A program made the position numbers and the translations under genes. The notes below the pieces were generated by a model that ran no database searches, had not been told where the DNA came from, and saw only the letters and a program-made list of their open reading frames with translations. From contig NZ_JADNYP010000022.1 of the NCBI RefSeq assembly GCF_015680705.1, positions 1 to 39,428 on the forward strand: a DNA stretch of 39,428 nt, written 5' to 3'. Source of the DNA: Pseudomonas fulva (GTDB taxonomy: Bacteria > Pseudomonadota > Gammaproteobacteria > Pseudomonadales > Pseudomonadaceae). Below, piece after piece: positions 15,607 through 24,122 of the stretch. The number at the start of each line of letters is the position of its first letter. Position 1 is the stretch's first letter.

Positions 15607-16372
15607 AATGCTCAAACCTAGACGCAAGCGCCAGAAGCTGTCCGACGTGATCGTCGAATCGGTCAAGCGCTCGATCGTCACCGAAGCGCTACATCCCGGC
15701 GATCGCCTGCCCACCGAGCGCGAACTGATGGTGCATTTCCAATGCTCCAAAGGCACCGCCCGCGAAGCCCTCAAGGCTCTGGAGGTCGAGGGCCTGGTCA
15801 GCACTCGCACCGGTCCCACCGGCGGCGCCTACCTCAATGAAGTCGGCACCGAGCCGGCCAGCCGCGCCTTGCGCAACTACCTGCACTTCCAGCACCTGGA
15901 CGGCGAACAGGTGTACCAGCTGCGCAAGGTCATCGAGGTAGAACTGGCGGTATCGATCATGGGCAAGCTGAGCGAGGCCGACTACGCCGCGCTACAGGCC
16001 AACATCGATTTCTGCAGCACGCCGGAAGACAACGAAGAAGGCCAGCGCGAGCAGCGCCTGGCGGAACTGGAGTTCCACACGCTACTGGCCGATCGCTGCC
16101 CCAACCCGTTGCTGCGCTTCATGGCGGTGTTTCTCAACGACCTGCTACGCGACCTGGTGGTACTGAAGAAAGCCTATCTGCCCAAGCGCCAGCAATTCGC
16201 CGCCGCCAATATCGATTACCACAAGCAACTGCTGCTAGCCCTTCAAGCCGGCAACGAACCTGCCGTACGCCGCCTGATGCACGAACACATGTGCGATGCC
16301 GAACACCACATGACCGCGCTGGAGGGTGAAGTTGCCCGCAACTTCCTCCTGGAGTTCGAACACACCTACTGA
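15593..16372 (+). CDS. GntR family (FadR subfamily) transcriptional regulator
   Basis: 259 residues. A winged-helix DNA-binding domain occupies about 15-85, with the GntR signature GDRLPTERELMVHFQCSKGT, then the wing GLVSTRTGPTGGAYL. The C-terminal all-helical FCD effector domain (about 105-240) carries candidate metal or ligand residues in ELEFHTLLA and the late DYHKQL and MHEHM histidines. The start used is the ATG at 15593, which has no clear ribosome site; ATG 15608 is the alternative. It is upstream of and co-directional with the ABC/amidohydrolase operon, which it probably controls in response to the substrate or a breakdown product. Confidence 0.9.
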   Translation: MKNSEMLKPRRKRQKLSDVIVESVKRSIVTEALHPGDRLPTERELMVHFQCSKGTAREALKALEVEGLVSTRTGPTGGAYLNEVGTEPASRALRNYLHFQHLDGEQVYQLRKVIEVELAVSIMGKLSEADYAALQANIDFCSTPEDNEEGQREQRLAELEFHTLLADRCPNPLLRFMAVFLNDLLRDLVVLKKAYLPKRQQFAAANIDYHKQLLLALQAGNEPAVRRLMHEHMCDAEHHMTALEGEVARNFLLEFEHTY

Positions 16373-16462
16373 TCCGCCTGGACAGAGGCCTGCACACAGG
16401 CCCAGCCGTACCCGCTTTGTCATTGCCACTCCTGCCTAATAACCACAACCAAGGAGTTCCTC

Positions 16463-17665
16463 ATGCAAAGACGTACCCTGCTCAAGGCAGGCCTTGCCTT
16501 GGGTGTCTTAGGTAGCCTCCCTCTGGGGGCGCACCGGGCATTCGCCGATCAACCGCTAGTCTTCCATGGGCTCAAGTCCATGTCTGGCGCCTTCGCCAGC
16601 TACGGAAAGTACGCCGACATGGGTTCGCGCCTGGCCATCGCGGAGCATTCGCAGGTGCTTGGACACCCGCTCAAGTACAAGGTCATCGATACCGAAGGCA
16701 ACGCTGGCAAGGCTGTACGCAAAGTGCAGGAAGCCATCGGCCAGGATGGTGCGCGTTTCTTCCAGGGCTGCACCCTGTCATCCTCGGCGCTGGCCGTGTC
16801 GAAAGAAATCCACAAGGCCGGCGGCGTGTTCATGACCCCGGTCGGTGCCGACGAAATCACCGGCAAGGACTGCAACGCCTCGACCTTCCGTTGGTCGGTG
16901 CCCACCTATGGCGCCATCCGCGAGACGCTGGTCCCGATGATCCGCAAGCTGCCCCAGGCCAAGCGCTGGTACACCATCACCCCGCAATATGTGTTCGGTG
17001 ATGCGCTGCTGGACAATGCACGCAAGGTGTTCGCCGAGTTCGGCGTCGAGCATATCGGCAACAGTTACCACTCGTTGCAGGAGCAGGAGTTTTCCGGCTA
17101 CCTGACCAACGCCATCGCCGCCAAGCCCGATGTGCTGGTTCTGCTCAACTTTGGCAGTCAGTCGTCCAATGCTCTGCGCCAGGCGGTGAACTTCGGTATC
17201 AAGGAGCGCATGAAAGTGCTGCTGGTCTGGTCGGCAGGCCTAGATCAGTTCCAGGAGCTGGGCAGCGACGTGCTCGAAGACGTGTACCTGGGCGCACAGT
17301 ACTGGCACCAGGTCGACACGCCGCTGAACAAGCAGTTGGTCGCCGCCACTCGCAAGACCTACGGCATCAACCCCAACTACCCGCTGGCGGCTGACTACAT
17401 CGGCACCAAGGTCATGCTCGACGCGATCATCAAGGCCGGCAGCCTGGAGGGTGCCGCCGTAGCCGCTGCCTTGCAGGGCATGCGTTTCCAGGGCCCGACT
17501 GGCGAAGAGCTGGTTCGTGCGAACGATCATCAGGTGCTCAAGGACTACTACCTGCTGCGCGGCAAGCCTCGGGGACAGATGCGCGATGAGGACGACCTGG
17601 CCGAAGTGCTCAGCGCCGGCCGCTCGTTCGTCGAGGTCGATCATACCGGTTGCGCCTTGGCCTGA
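16463..17665 (+). CDS. ABC transporter substrate-binding protein, branched-chain amino acid / amide type
   Basis: 400-residue periplasmic binding protein of the type I (Leu/Ile/Val-binding) fold. The N-terminus MQRRTLLKAGLALGVLG is a signal peptide with an RR pair resembling a twin-arginine signal, with likely cleavage after AFA (28). The mature part contains GLKSMSGAFASYGKYADMGSRLAI and the hinge-region pattern of the family. AAGGAG lies 8 nt before the ATG. It is the first gene of a five-gene transporter set. Its relatives bind amino acids, amides or urea; the ligand here is unknown, but linkage to two amide hydrolases favours an amide or carbamoyl compound. Confidence 0.92.
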   Translation: MQRRTLLKAGLALGVLGSLPLGAHRAFADQPLVFHGLKSMSGAFASYGKYADMGSRLAIAEHSQVLGHPLKYKVIDTEGNAGKAVRKVQEAIGQDGARFFQGCTLSSSALAVSKEIHKAGGVFMTPVGADEITGKDCNASTFRWSVPTYGAIRETLVPMIRKLPQAKRWYTITPQYVFGDALLDNARKVFAEFGVEHIGNSYHSLQEQEFSGYLTNAIAAKPDVLVLLNFGSQSSNALRQAVNFGIKERMKVLLVWSAGLDQFQELGSDVLEDVYLGAQYWHQVDTPLNKQLVAATRKTYGINPNYPLAADYIGTKVMLDAIIKAGSLEGAAVAAALQGMRFQGPTGEELVRANDHQVLKDYYLLRGKPRGQMRDEDDLAEVLSAGRSFVEVDHTGCALA

Positions 17666-17730
17666 AGCCGCGGCGTTAGTCAGACACACTCGTACAGGCA
17701 GGCGCCCCGTGCGCTGTCGAGGGCACTCTC

Positions 17731-18591
17731 ATGCTCGATTTGTACCTGTTCCAACTGCTCAATGGTCTGGGCTTGGGGATGATCTACTTCCTCATCGCTG
17801 TAGGCCTGACGATCATTTTCGGCTTGCTCAACTTCGTCAATTTCGCCCATGGCGCGTTCTTCCTGCTCGGCGCCTATCTGTGCTATACCGCCGTGGCCCT
17901 CACCGGCAGCTTCTGGCTGGCGCTGCTGCTCGCGCCGTTGGTCGTGGCCGCGCTGGCCTGGGCAGTGGAGCGCCTGCTGATCAAGCGCATCTACCACCTG
18001 CCGCACACCTTCCAGATTCTCGTCACCCTCGGCATCGCGTTGATCATCCAGGAAGCCTCGGTGTTGATCTGGGGCCCGGTGGGCAAGAACATCGCCGTGC
18101 CGCCGGAACTGCGCGGGGTGTTGATCATTGGTGACTTCATCTACCCCTACTACCGCCTGTTCCTGATCGGCTTCGCCGCACTGATCGGCCTTGGCCTATG
18201 GTTGCTGCTCGAGCGCACCCGCTTCGGCGCCCTGGTGCGTGCCGGCAGTGAAAGCACCGAAACCGTGTCGCTGTTGGGCACCAACATCTTCCGCCTGTTT
18301 TCGCTGACCTTTGCCCTGGGCGTGGGCCTGGCTGGCGTGGCGGGCGTGCTGTTCGCGCCGCTGCGTGGCGCCCAGCCGTTCGTCGGTCCAGAAATACTCG
18401 GCATCGCCTTCGTGGTCGTGGTAATCGGCGGCATGGGCTCGTTCGGCGGCGCGTTGGTGGGCGGTCTTTTGGTGGGTGTGGTGCAAAGCATGATGACCAG
18501 CCTCTGGCCGCAAGGTGCCAGCCTGATGATCTACGGGGCCATGGCCGCGGTGATCCTCGTACGTCCCTATGGCCTGTTCGGGAGAGCATGA
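17731..18591 (+). CDS. branched-chain amino acid-type ABC permease (LivH-like)
   Basis: 286-residue inner-membrane permease with eight or so helices, starting in LFQLLNGLGLGMIYFLIAVGLTIIFGLLNFVNFAHG, a hallmark of LivH-type subunits. The late cytoplasmic loop with GIAFVVVVIGGMGSFGGALVGG is the EAA-like contact with the ATPase. Its stop overlaps the next permease start (ATGA). It forms the channel with the following permease. Confidence 0.94.
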   Translation: MLDLYLFQLLNGLGLGMIYFLIAVGLTIIFGLLNFVNFAHGAFFLLGAYLCYTAVALTGSFWLALLLAPLVVAALAWAVERLLIKRIYHLPHTFQILVTLGIALIIQEASVLIWGPVGKNIAVPPELRGVLIIGDFIYPYYRLFLIGFAALIGLGLWLLLERTRFGALVRAGSESTETVSLLGTNIFRLFSLTFALGVGLAGVAGVLFAPLRGAQPFVGPEILGIAFVVVVIGGMGSFGGALVGGLLVGVVQSMMTSLWPQGASLMIYGAMAAVILVRPYGLFGRA

Positions 18592-19613
18592 CGATGAGCG
18601 AAAGGAACCCATTGCCTAGGGCCAAGGGGCACGGCCACGCCCTGATGTTGCTGGTACTTGCCAGCTTGGTGGCGCTGCCCCTGGCATTGCCATCGGCCAC
18701 GCTGGCAACCGAAATCCTGATCTTCGCCCTGGCCGCGCTGGCTTGCAATCTGCTGCTCGGCTATACCGGCCTGCTGTCGTTCGGCCAGGGCATCTTCTTT
18801 GGCGCGGGCGCCTACAGCGCCGCACTGCTGATGATTCACCTCGATTGGGGATTGTTCGGCGCCTTGCTCGGTGCGGCGCTGTTCGGCGCGTTGCTGGCGC
18901 TGCTGGTGGGCGTCCTGGCGATCCGCCGCAAGGGCATCTACTTCGTCATGTTGACCCTGGCCTTCAGCCAGATGACCTATTTCCTGGCCTATACCCTCAG
19001 CGGTTGGACGGGAGGTGACAACGGTCTGCTCGACGTCCCCCGCCCCAACCTAGAAATCGCTGGCCACGTGCTGGTCGATCTGGGCGACCCGCGCCACTTC
19101 TATGTGTTCGTCGCAGTGCTGTTCCTGCTGATCTTCGCTGGCGCCTTGCGGGTGATCCGCTCGCCGTTCGGCAGCACCCTGCTGGCAATTCGCGAAAACG
19201 AGACCCGCGCCGCCGCCATCGGCTACGACACCCGCCACTTCAAGATCCTGGTGTTCATGCTCTCCGGAGCCATCACCGGCATTGCCGGAGCGTTGTACGC
19301 CATGCTCCTGCACTTCGCGCCGCTGTCGAACATCGACCTGATGATGAGCGAGAACATCCTGATCATGACCATCGTCGGCGGCACCGGCTCGCTGTTCGGT
19401 TCGCTGCTGGGAGCCGGCGCCATCGTGGTACTGGGCGATGTGCTTTCGCAGCTGTGGCCACGCTGGCTGATGTTGCTGGGGGCGATCTTGATCCTGGTGG
19501 TGGTGTTCATGCGGGGCGGCCTGTGGGGAGGCCTGGCCGAACTGGGCAAGCGCCTGCAACCGACGCGCAGAACCTGTGACAAGACGCCAGCCAAGACCAA
19601 GGAGACTCTGTGA
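18588..19613 (+). CDS. branched-chain amino acid-type ABC permease (LivM-like)
   Basis: 341-residue inner-membrane permease of the LivM type. Conserved segments include LLLGYTGLLSFGQGIFFGAGAY, AIRENETRAAAIGYD and MTIVGGTGSLFGSLLGA (ATPase contact). A start at ATG 18588 overlaps the previous gene by 4 nt; ATG 18594 (MSERNP) is equally possible. The stop (19611-19613) overlaps the next ATG. Confidence 0.94.
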   Translation: MTMSERNPLPRAKGHGHALMLLVLASLVALPLALPSATLATEILIFALAALACNLLLGYTGLLSFGQGIFFGAGAYSAALLMIHLDWGLFGALLGAALFGALLALLVGVLAIRRKGIYFVMLTLAFSQMTYFLAYTLSGWTGGDNGLLDVPRPNLEIAGHVLVDLGDPRHFYVFVAVLFLLIFAGALRVIRSPFGSTLLAIRENETRAAAIGYDTRHFKILVFMLSGAITGIAGALYAMLLHFAPLSNIDLMMSENILIMTIVGGTGSLFGSLLGAGAIVVLGDVLSQLWPRWLMLLGAILILVVVFMRGGLWGGLAELGKRLQPTRRTCDKTPAKTKETL

Positions 19614-20365
19614 TGAGCGACTACCTCCTGGAAACCCGAGACCTGGAACTGGCCTACGGGCCGTTCAAGGCAGTCGCCGGTGTAGACCTGAAAGTCCGCG
19701 CTGGAACCATCCATACGGTCATCGGCCCCAACGGTGCCGGCAAGACCAGCCTGTTCCACTGCCTGACCGGCGAGCAGCGGGCCACAGGCGGCAAGATCCT
19801 GTTCAACGGCCAGGACATCATTCGCAGACCGTCCCATGGCCGCGTGGCGCTGGGCATGGCTCGCTCATTCCAGCTCACCAGCTTGTTCCAGAACCTGTCG
19901 GTGCGGGAAAACCTGCGCCTGGCTGCCCAGGGCCGCGATGGTCTGAGCGCGCTGAACTTCTGGCGCAGCGTCGAGCACAAGCGCAGCCACTGGAACACTG
20001 CCGACCAGGTGCTGGAACGCCTCAAGCTCAGCGCCCGCGCCGATACCTTGGCTGGTGAACTGTCGCATGGCCAGCAACGGGTTCTGGAAGTGGGCATGTC
20101 GATCTGTGCCAGACCCATCCTGCTGATGCTCGACGAACCCACCTCGGGCATGGGCATCGACGACATTCCGGTAATGACCGACCTCATCAGTGACCTTGGC
20201 CGCGACCATACCGTGCTACTGATCGAGCACAACATGAGCATCGTCATGTCGATCAGCCAGCGCATCACGGTGATGAGCCATGGCCAGATCCTGGTCGAAG
20301 GTACTCCGCAACAGGTGCGCAACGATGAACGCGTGCGTACCGCCTACCTTGGAGAGGCCGCCTGA
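19613..20365 (+). CDS. ABC transporter ATP-binding protein (LivG-like)
   Basis: 250-residue ATPase. Walker A GPNGAGKTS lies near 38-46, followed by the Q-loop; the signature segment is degenerate, LAGELSHGQQRVLEVG in place of LSGGQ, which is common in LivG/UrtD-type subunits. Walker B is ILLMLDEPTSGM and the H-loop is LLIEHNM. I chose ATG 19613, with AAGGAG 8-9 nt upstream; a GTG one codon earlier also exists. It overlaps the end of the LivM-like gene and abuts the next ATPase (TGATG). Confidence 0.93.
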   Translation: MSDYLLETRDLELAYGPFKAVAGVDLKVRAGTIHTVIGPNGAGKTSLFHCLTGEQRATGGKILFNGQDIIRRPSHGRVALGMARSFQLTSLFQNLSVRENLRLAAQGRDGLSALNFWRSVEHKRSHWNTADQVLERLKLSARADTLAGELSHGQQRVLEVGMSICARPILLMLDEPTSGMGIDDIPVMTDLISDLGRDHTVLLIEHNMSIVMSISQRITVMSHGQILVEGTPQQVRNDERVRTAYLGEAA

Positions 20366-21060
20366 TGCTCAAGGTCGAATCGATTCATTCCTACTACGAC
20401 AAGAGTCATGTGCTCGAAGGCGTCTCGCTGCAGGTCGGAACCGGCGAACTGGTAACGCTGCTGGGACGCAACGGTGCCGGCAAGACCACCACCTTGCGCA
20501 GCATCCTCGGCATCGTCCGCCCGCGTCAGGGGCAGATCAGCTTCAACGACCAGCAACTGGTGGGGCGCGAAATCTTCGATATCGCCAGGCTCGGCATCGC
20601 CCTGGTGCCAGAGCACCGCGGCATCTTCCGCCAGCTCAGCGTGGAGGAAAACCTGAAGATCGCCGTGCGCAAGGACAGCCGTTGGCAGTTGGACGATGTG
20701 TACACCATGTTCGCGCGGCTCAAGGAGCGGCGCCGTAATGGAGGCTTCGCGCTCTCCGGCGGCGAACAGCAGATGCTGGCCATCGCCCGTGCCCTGCTCA
20801 ACGGCCCCAAACTGCTGATTCTCGACGAGCCCACCGAAGGCCTGGCGCCGGTCATCGTCGATGAGCTGGTGAAGATTCTGCGGCGGCTAAGGCACGAAGG
20901 CCTGTCGATCCTGCTGGTGGAGCAGAACCTGATGGTCTGCGACGCTCTCGCCGACCGCCACTATGTGCTCGAGCAGGGTCGCGTCGTATATCAGGGCAGC
21001 GCTGCGCAGTTCCGTGAAGACCCGAGCATCAAGAACCGTTACCTGGCCCTGAGCGCCTGA
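20365..21060 (+). CDS. ABC transporter ATP-binding protein (LivF-like)
   Basis: 231-residue ATPase with Walker A GRNGAGKTT at about 33-41, signature LSGGEQQMLAIARAL, Walker B LLILDEPTEGL and H-loop LLVEQNL, typical of LivF. It pairs with the preceding LivG-like protein as the motor of the importer. The start overlaps the previous stop by one base. Confidence 0.94.
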   Translation: MLKVESIHSYYDKSHVLEGVSLQVGTGELVTLLGRNGAGKTTTLRSILGIVRPRQGQISFNDQQLVGREIFDIARLGIALVPEHRGIFRQLSVEENLKIAVRKDSRWQLDDVYTMFARLKERRRNGGFALSGGEQQMLAIARALLNGPKLLILDEPTEGLAPVIVDELVKILRRLRHEGLSILLVEQNLMVCDALADRHYVLEQGRVVYQGSAAQFREDPSIKNRYLALSA

Positions 21061-21073
21061 AAGGAGATTGCCC

Positions 21074-22351
21074 ATGAATACCTGCATCGATCCCGCGCAA
21101 CACCTGCTCGGCCAGGGCCCGCTGGTCAGCCGTGAACGCCTTTGGCAATCGCTGATGGACCTGGCCCGACTTGGCGCCACCACCAAAGGCGGTGTGTGCC
21201 GCCTGGCGCTGACTGACCTCGACCGCCAGGCCCGCGACCTGTTCGTGCATTGGTGCGAGCAGGCCGGCTGCAAGGTCACCGTCGACGCCATCGGCAACAT
21301 CTTCGCCCGCCGCCCGGGACGCGACCCGGCCTTGCCGCCCGTGATGACCGGCAGCCACATCGATACCCAACCCACTGGTGGCAAGTTCGATGGCTGCTAC
21401 GGTGTGATGGCCGGCCTGGAGGTGATACGCACACTCAACGACCTCGACCTGAGCACCGAAGCCCCGTTGGAAGTGGTGGTGTGGACCAATGAAGAAGGTT
21501 CGCGCTTTGCGCCGTGCATGATGGGCTCGGGCGTGTTTGCCGGTAAGTTCGGCCTGCAGGAAACGCTGGACAAGGTCGATGGCCAGGGCCTGTCGGTTGG
21601 CGCGGAACTCCAGCGCATCGGCTACGCCGGCTCGCGTGTACCCACCGGGCATGCGGTGGGGGCCTACTTCGAGGCGCATATCGAGCAAGGCCCGGTACTG
21701 GAAGACCAACGCACCACCATCGGCGTGGTCCAGGGCTGCCTGGGGCAGAAGTGGTTCGACCTGGTACTCACCGGTATCGAAGCCCATGCCGGCCCGACGC
21801 CAATGCACCTGCGCAAGGATGCCCTGGTCGGTGCCGCGCAAGTGGTGACGGCAGTGAACCGTGTGGCCCATGCCCATCAGCCGCATGCCTGCGGCACGGT
21901 GGGCTGCCTCGATCTGCATCCGGGTTCGCGCAATGTCATTCCCGGCCAGGTGAAGATGACCATCGACTTGCGCCATCTGCACCCTGACCACTTGGCCGCC
22001 ATGGTCGCTGAAGTGCGCGAAGCGATCGAAACCAGCGCGGCGGAACACGGCCTGAGTTTTGAACTGACACCGACCGCCGACTTCCCGCCGCTTTACTTCG
22101 CCGAGCAATGCGTGGACGCCGTGCGCCAGGGTGCACGCCAGCTGGGCCTGAAGCATATGGATATAGTGAGCGGCGCAGGCCATGACGCGATCTTCCTTGC
22201 CGGGCTGGGTCCTACCGGCATGATCTTCGTTCCATGCGAGGGCGGTATCAGCCACAACGAAATCGAGAATGCGGCGCCACAGGACTTGGCCGACGGCTGC
22301 GACGTGCTGTTGCGCGCCTTATTCCAGGCCGCCAACCAAGGAGCCCGTTGA
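21074..22351 (+). CDS. M20-family amidohydrolase (N-carbamoyl amino acid / ureidopropionase type)
   Basis: 425-residue zinc-dependent hydrolase of the hydantoinase/carbamoylase family (M20). Metal-site residues line up as His95 (TGSHIDTQ), Asp106 (GKFDG), Glu140-Glu141 (WTNEEGSRF), His202 (EAHIEQG) and a late His in GGISHNE. The start is ATG 21074, with AAGGAG 7 nt upstream. Relatives cleave N-carbamoyl-beta-alanine, N-carbamoyl amino acids or allantoate, releasing CO2 and ammonia. Placed after the transporter with an amidase next door, it would process the imported compound. The exact substrate is not readable from the sequence. Confidence 0.9.
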   Translation: MNTCIDPAQHLLGQGPLVSRERLWQSLMDLARLGATTKGGVCRLALTDLDRQARDLFVHWCEQAGCKVTVDAIGNIFARRPGRDPALPPVMTGSHIDTQPTGGKFDGCYGVMAGLEVIRTLNDLDLSTEAPLEVVVWTNEEGSRFAPCMMGSGVFAGKFGLQETLDKVDGQGLSVGAELQRIGYAGSRVPTGHAVGAYFEAHIEQGPVLEDQRTTIGVVQGCLGQKWFDLVLTGIEAHAGPTPMHLRKDALVGAAQVVTAVNRVAHAHQPHACGTVGCLDLHPGSRNVIPGQVKMTIDLRHLHPDHLAAMVAEVREAIETSAAEHGLSFELTPTADFPPLYFAEQCVDAVRQGARQLGLKHMDIVSGAGHDAIFLAGLGPTGMIFVPCEGGISHNEIENAAPQDLADGCDVLLRALFQAANQGAR

Positions 22352-22352
22352 A

Positions 22353-23762
22353 ATGACTAGCAAGACAGCCATTGGTGAGTTCACCGCCGTCGAACTGCTC
22401 GACTTGTATCAGCGCCGCCAGTTGTCGCCGGTCGAGGTGGTCGACGATGTACTGGCGCGCATCGACCTGCACAATCCGGTAGTCAATGCCTACTGCCACA
22501 TTGACGGTAAGGGTGCCCGCGCTGCCGCCCGTGCCAGCGAACAACGCTGGCAGCGTGGCGAGCCTTGCGGCCGGCTGGATGGCGTGCCGGCCTCGATCAA
22601 GGACTTGACCCTGACCTGCGGCATGCCGACGCGCAAAGGATCGTGCACCACCTCCGATAGCGGTCCGTGGGAGGTCGATGCACCCTTCAGCGCGTTCATG
22701 CGCGAGGCCGGCGCGGTGCTGGTGGGCAAGACCACCACGCCGGAGTTTGGCTGGAAGGGGGTGACCGACAGCCCGCTGTACGGCATCACCCGCAATCCGT
22801 GGGATACACGCCTGACAGCTGGCGGATCGTCTGGCGGCGCGGCAGTTGCTGCCGCGTTGAACCTGGGCGTGCTGCACCAGGGCAGCGATGCCGGCGGCTC
22901 GATCCGTATTCCCTGCGCCTTCACGGGTACCTTCGGTATCAAACCGACGTTCGGCTATGTGCCGCAGTGGCCGACCAGTGCCATGACCGTGTTGTCGCAC
23001 TTGGGGCCAATGACCCGTAGCGTGGATGACTCGGTGCTGATGCTCGAGTGTGTCGCCCGCCCCGATGCCCGCGATGGGCTGGCCGGCGCCCCACGTCAGA
23101 CGTCATGGCTGGCTCAGGAACAGGATCTCAGCGGGCTGCGCATCGCCTACAGCGCCGACTTCGGCTACGTGAAAGTCGACCCGCAAGTCCAGGCGCTGGT
23201 GGCGCAAGCGGCGCAACGCCTGGTACGGCTGGGAGCACAGGTAGAAGAAGTCGATCCAGGTTTTGGCGATCCGTTGGAAATCTTCAATACCCTGTGGTTT
23301 GCCGGGGCGGCGCGATTGACCAGTGAGTTCAGCGATGAGCAGCGGGCGCGGCTCGACCCAGGCTTGCGCTGGATTGCCGAACAGGGCGCACGGATCAGCT
23401 TGAGCGACTACACCCAGGCGCTGGAAGCACGGGCAGATCTGATCGCCAGGATGAATGCCTTTCACCAGCGATACGATGTGCTGGTGTCGCCCATGCTGCC
23501 TCTGGTGGCATTCGAGGCAGGGCACGACGTGCCGCCTGGGTCGGGGATGGCGCAGTGGATGGAGTGGACGCCGTTCAGCTATCCGTTCAACCTGACCCAG
23601 CAACCGGCGGCCTCGGTGCCGTGCGGGTTTACCCGAGAGGGGTTGCCGGTGGGTCTGCAGGTCGTTGCAGGGCGGTTTGCCGATCAACAGGTGCTAAGGG
23701 TGTGCAAGGTATATGAGCAGCATTATCCGAGCCGGCACCTGCAGGCGCCGATGGCTGGCTGA
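22353..23762 (+). CDS. amidase-signature family amidase
   Basis: 469-residue amidase-signature enzyme. The Ser-cisSer-Lys triad is visible as Lys83 (ASIKDL), Ser159 in GGSSGGAA and the nucleophile Ser183 in GSDAGGSIRIP, with the correct 24-residue spacing between the two serines. AAGGAG precedes the ATG, and only a single base separates it from the previous stop codon. Such enzymes hydrolyse simple amides, aryl amides or allophanate-like compounds. It closes the operon, and no terminator is evident in the following 360 nt. Substrate unknown. Confidence 0.92.
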   Translation: MTSKTAIGEFTAVELLDLYQRRQLSPVEVVDDVLARIDLHNPVVNAYCHIDGKGARAAARASEQRWQRGEPCGRLDGVPASIKDLTLTCGMPTRKGSCTTSDSGPWEVDAPFSAFMREAGAVLVGKTTTPEFGWKGVTDSPLYGITRNPWDTRLTAGGSSGGAAVAAALNLGVLHQGSDAGGSIRIPCAFTGTFGIKPTFGYVPQWPTSAMTVLSHLGPMTRSVDDSVLMLECVARPDARDGLAGAPRQTSWLAQEQDLSGLRIAYSADFGYVKVDPQVQALVAQAAQRLVRLGAQVEEVDPGFGDPLEIFNTLWFAGAARLTSEFSDEQRARLDPGLRWIAEQGARISLSDYTQALEARADLIARMNAFHQRYDVLVSPMLPLVAFEAGHDVPPGSGMAQWMEWTPFSYPFNLTQQPAASVPCGFTREGLPVGLQVVAGRFADQQVLRVCKVYEQHYPSRHLQAPMAG

Positions 23763-24122
23763 ATGCCTTGCAATCCTTTGGCGAGTAAATTTTCCTCTTA
23801 GACAGCTTTGGGGCGCTTCGGCGCCTCAGGGGCAGCCGCTGAGGCCGTGCCCCAGCGAAACCGGTGGCGTTTGCACGCCTGCCGGCCTGCAAGCTGCAGG
23901 TTTCAGGGGCATTAACAGAAAAAATCGTGGGAGCGGGCTTGCCTTGCGATTGGCCGGTACAGCCTTGCCAGGGATCGCGGGACAAGCCCCGCTTCCACGC
24001 TGTGGCCTCGCGCCGAGGCGCCGGAGAGGTCCCTGATCTGCCAGGCGCTACAGCAACCAGCCCTAGCCCGCTTCCCGCGTGACAATGCCGCTTGCGAAGA
24101 GACAGGTAAAGCCATGGCAAAC
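23763..24122. other. 360-nt intergenic region with REP-like sequences
   Basis: This gap lies between the convergent amidase and thiO genes. It holds a short hairpin GGGGCGCTTCGGCGCCTC (about 23810-23827) and the REP-like pair listed separately. I see no convincing coding region in it. Confidence 0.6.
23927..23998. repeat. inverted pair of REP-like elements
   Basis: GTGGGAGCGGGCTTGCC (from 23927) and the inverted copy GGGACAAGCCCCGCTTCCAC (23979-23998) share the GTGGnAGCGGGCTTG core of the Pseudomonas REP/BIME family and face each other about 30 nt apart. They lie between the 3' ends of two convergent genes, the usual site. Such pairs can act as mRNA stabilisers, gyrase sites or insertion-sequence targets. 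Confidence 0.7.

Noticed and set aside
16415..16445. TTGTCA and TAATAA upstream of the binding-protein gene as a promoter
   Set aside because: The 14-nt spacing is too short for sigma-70, and no better pair was seen.
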